From positions 1 through 5,710 of the forward strand of contig DAOVTU010000234.1 in the NCBI GenBank assembly GCA_030632925.1: a stretch of DNA of 5,710 nucleotides, in the 5' to 3' direction. The notes under the pieces are model-generated. The model saw only the letters and a list, made by a program, of their open reading frames with translations, did not search any database and was not told the DNA's origin. Position numbers and translations under genes: made by a program. The first letter of the stretch is position 1. Each line of letters begins with the position of its first letter. Positions 4,521 to 5,710 of this stretch are shown here, piece after piece. Source of the stretch: Candidatus Krumholzibacteriia bacterium. Its GTDB lineage: Bacteria > Krumholzibacteriota > Krumholzibacteriia > LZORAL124-64-63.

Positions 4521-4775
4521 ATGTCTCATAAAAAAGCAGGCGGATCATCCAGGAACGGGCGGGACTCCAACCCCCAATATCTGGGCGTCAAGCGTTTCGG
4601 CGGACAAGCTGTCCTCGCGGGCACCATCATCGTGCGCCAGCGCGGCACCAGGATCCACCCCGGCACCAACGTTGGTAAAGGCGGGGACGACACCCTGTTT
4701 GCCCTCGTCGATGGCCTCGTGGAGTTCCAGGACTTCCGTGGAGACAAGAAGCGGGTCAACATCCAGCCCTTCTAG
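4521..4775 (+). CDS. rpmA: 50S ribosomal protein L27
   Basis: 84 residues, full length for bL27, whose N-terminal tail reaches the peptidyl transferase centre. The sequence begins MSHKKAGGSSRNGRDSN directly, so there is no Firmicutes-type cleavable N-terminal extension. GTIIVRQRGTRIHPGTNVG (35-53) and the DDTLFAL stretch (56-62) are typical. GAGGAG (4509-4514) lies 6 nt before the ATG. It follows rplU by 49 nt in the universal rplU-rpmA order. obgE, the frequent third gene of this operon, is absent: a terminator follows and then kdsB. Confidence 0.97.
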   Translation: MSHKKAGGSSRNGRDSNPQYLGVKRFGGQAVLAGTIIVRQRGTRIHPGTNVGKGGDDTLFALVDGLVEFQDFRGDKKRVNIQPF

Positions 4776-4799
4776 GGAGTGGATGATCAAAATGACTTG

Positions 4800-4831
4800 A
4801 GCCCGCCCTTCACGGGGTGGGCTTCTCTTTT
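4800..4831 (+). terminator. Rho-independent terminator of rplU-rpmA
   Basis: AGCCCGCCC (4800-4808) pairs with GGGTGGGCT (4815-4823) as a 9-bp stem with one G-U pair and a 6-nt loop TTCACG, followed by TTCTCTTTT-type U-rich sequence to 4831. It sits 25 nt after the rpmA stop. Confidence 0.85.
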
Positions 4832-4881
4832 GGTGTATATGTTCGGCTGGTGTATATGTTCGACTGGTCTATATGTTCGGA
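4831..4881. repeat. Three tandem 17-bp repeats, unit TGGTGTATATGTTCGGC
   Basis: Units at 4831-4847, 4848-4864 and 4865-4881 differ at only a few positions (GG to GA in unit 2; G to C and C to A in unit 3). They begin at the last T of the rpmA terminator and end about 100 nt before kdsB. Candidate roles are iterated binding sites for a regulator of kdsB or a plain microsatellite-like expansion. Two units share the 9-mer TGTATATGT with the arm of palindrome P2. Confidence 0.8.
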
Positions 4882-4915
4882 ATGGGCCATTATCCGGTTT
4901 CGATTTTGGCTCCGA

Positions 4916-4924
4916 TGGTATAGA
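4916..4924 (+). promoter_or_regulatory. Weak extended -10 candidate for kdsB
   Basis: TGG-TATAGA resembles an extended -10 (TGN-TATAAT, 4/6 in the hexamer), about 60 nt before the kdsB start and after the rpmA terminator, where a promoter is needed. No good -35 lies 16-18 nt upstream. The 17-bp repeats lie just upstream of where a -35 would be. Confidence 0.25.
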
Positions 4925-4982
4925 TTGGATTGTCCCCGCTCGGGTGACGGTTCTGACAGAGATCTCGCCTGAAGGTGGTTTG

Positions 4983-5710
4983 ATGGTCGACTCGACCGCG
5001 CAGCAGAATTCCTCCCTCGACCCTTCCCGGGTGCTCATCGTCATCCCCTCTCGTTTCGGCTCCTCCCGCTTTCCCGGCAAGGCCCTGGCTGATCTGGCCG
5101 GCAAGCCACTCATCGTGCGTGTGGTTGAGAATTCTCGCCGCATCACCGCCGCCGGCACCATTGTCGTGGCCACTGATGACGAGCGCATTGCCGACGCGGT
5201 GACCCAAGCCGGGGGCCGGGCCGAGATGACCGGCGAGCACGCCACCGGCACCGACCGCATCGGCGAAGTGGCCCAGCGCTACGAGGCTGACCTCATCGTC
5301 AACCTGCAGGGCGACGAACCCTTGCTGGATCCCGCCGATGTCGACGGTTTGATAGCGGCCATGGCCCAGCAGCCGGATGTGGACATCGGCACTTGTGCGC
5401 ACCCATTTATGAGTGCTCATCCTTTCACCAGCGTCGACCGCTGGCAGGATCCCAACGCCGTCAAGGTCATCTGCGACCAGCGTGGACGGGCCTTGTATTT
5501 TTCGCGGGCGCCCATTCCCGGCAGCTTTCCGGGTTCCGAAAATCGGGGGCATGAAGTGGCCTTCAGGCACGTGGGCATCTATGCTTTCCGCAGAACATCG
5601 TTGCTGCGCTTCCTCGAACTGGAACGCACGCCACTGGAAATGGCCGAAGGACTGGAGCAATTGCGTGCTCTGGAAAACGGCATGAATATTCAGGTGCACC
5701 AAATTGCACA
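4983..5710 (+). CDS. kdsB: 3-deoxy-manno-octulosonate cytidylyltransferase (CMP-Kdo synthetase), 3' partial
   Basis: Cytosolic enzyme that activates Kdo with CTP to CMP-Kdo, the donor for the inner core of lipopolysaccharide. The window holds 242 codons plus 2 nt; about 10-20 C-terminal residues are probably missing. Visible: the nucleotide-binding N-terminus VIPSRFGSSRFPGKALAD (20-37); VVATDD (61-66); the TGTDRI motif (88-93); VNLQGDEP (106-113) with the metal-binding Asp111; ALYFSRAPIP (170-179); and HVGIYAFRR (196-204) followed by LELERTPLEMAEGLEQLR (211-228). ATG 4983 has AAGGTGG 4 nt upstream and gives a tail of about 15 residues before the conserved core, slightly longer than in E. coli. 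Codon use is C-rich like most neighbours. It is separated from rpmA by a terminator, so it probably has its own promoter and may begin an LPS operon beyond the window. Confidence 0.95.
   Translation, partial: MVDSTAQQNSSLDPSRVLIVIPSRFGSSRFPGKALADLAGKPLIVRVVENSRRITAAGTIVVATDDERIADAVTQAGGRAEMTGEHATGTDRIGEVAQRYEADLIVNLQGDEPLLDPADVDGLIAAMAQQPDVDIGTCAHPFMSAHPFTSVDRWQDPNAVKVICDQRGRALYFSRAPIPGSFPGSENRGHEVAFRHVGIYAFRRTSLLRFLELERTPLEMAEGLEQLRALENGMNIQVHQIA

Noticed and set aside
4831..4881. CRISPR array
   Set aside because: The 17-bp units are directly contiguous with no spacers.
4890..5702. 270-codon minus-strand open frame opposite kdsB
   Set aside because: It is a shadow of kdsB, whose plus-strand product shows all family motifs; the minus frame has no recognisable domain.

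Overview
The window looks like a housekeeping stretch of a fairly GC-rich bacterial chromosome. kdsB (CMP-Kdo synthesis) implies an outer membrane with LPS. An nfnA-gltA(nfnB) pair implies ferredoxin/NAD(H)/NADP(H) electron exchange, common in anaerobes and metabolically flexible bacteria. FolE is the short form of the enzyme and L27 lacks a cleavable N-terminal extension. No lineage can be fixed from the sequence; a Gram-negative outside the well-studied enteric group, possibly deltaproteobacterial-like or from an uncultured phylum, is an inference only.

Layout. (1) 1-1296, minus strand: nfnA followed after 12 nt by the N-terminal part of gltA/nfnB, which runs off the left edge. A Fur-box-like palindrome covers the presumed promoter (1385-1426). 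(2) 1297-1760: a long divergent intergenic region with several hairpins, a 12-bp inverted repeat spanning 1433-1664, and a candidate folE promoter at 1605-1632. (3) 1761-2315, plus strand: folE, with an abrupt change of codon usage in its last third. (4) 2316-2818: a non-housekeeping island between the convergent folE and trxB. It holds two very large palindromes (2318-2400 and 2702-2818), two smaller hairpins and one unrecognised open frame. The palindromes share a loop core but have different arms, and the second has GTAG outer ends as REP/BIME elements do. (5) 2815-3756, minus strand: trxB; its TAG stop lies in the outer edge of the second palindrome. (6) 3757-4159: divergent intergenic region with promoters for trxB and rplU, two 7-11-7 palindromes and a structured rplU leader. 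(7) 4160-4775: the rplU-rpmA operon, closed by a clear Rho-independent terminator. (8) 4831-4881: three tandem 17-bp repeats. (9) 4983-5710: kdsB, cut at the right edge.

The genes belong to separate housekeeping tasks: pyridine-nucleotide/ferredoxin balance (nfnA-gltA), pterin synthesis (folE), thiol redox (trxB), ribosome assembly (rplU-rpmA) and LPS core synthesis (kdsB). NfnAB makes or uses NADPH and TrxB consumes it, which is a loose metabolic link. I see no new multi-gene system. The parts most worth a second look are the palindrome-rich folE-trxB island, the Fur-like box before nfnA, and the codon-usage break in folE.
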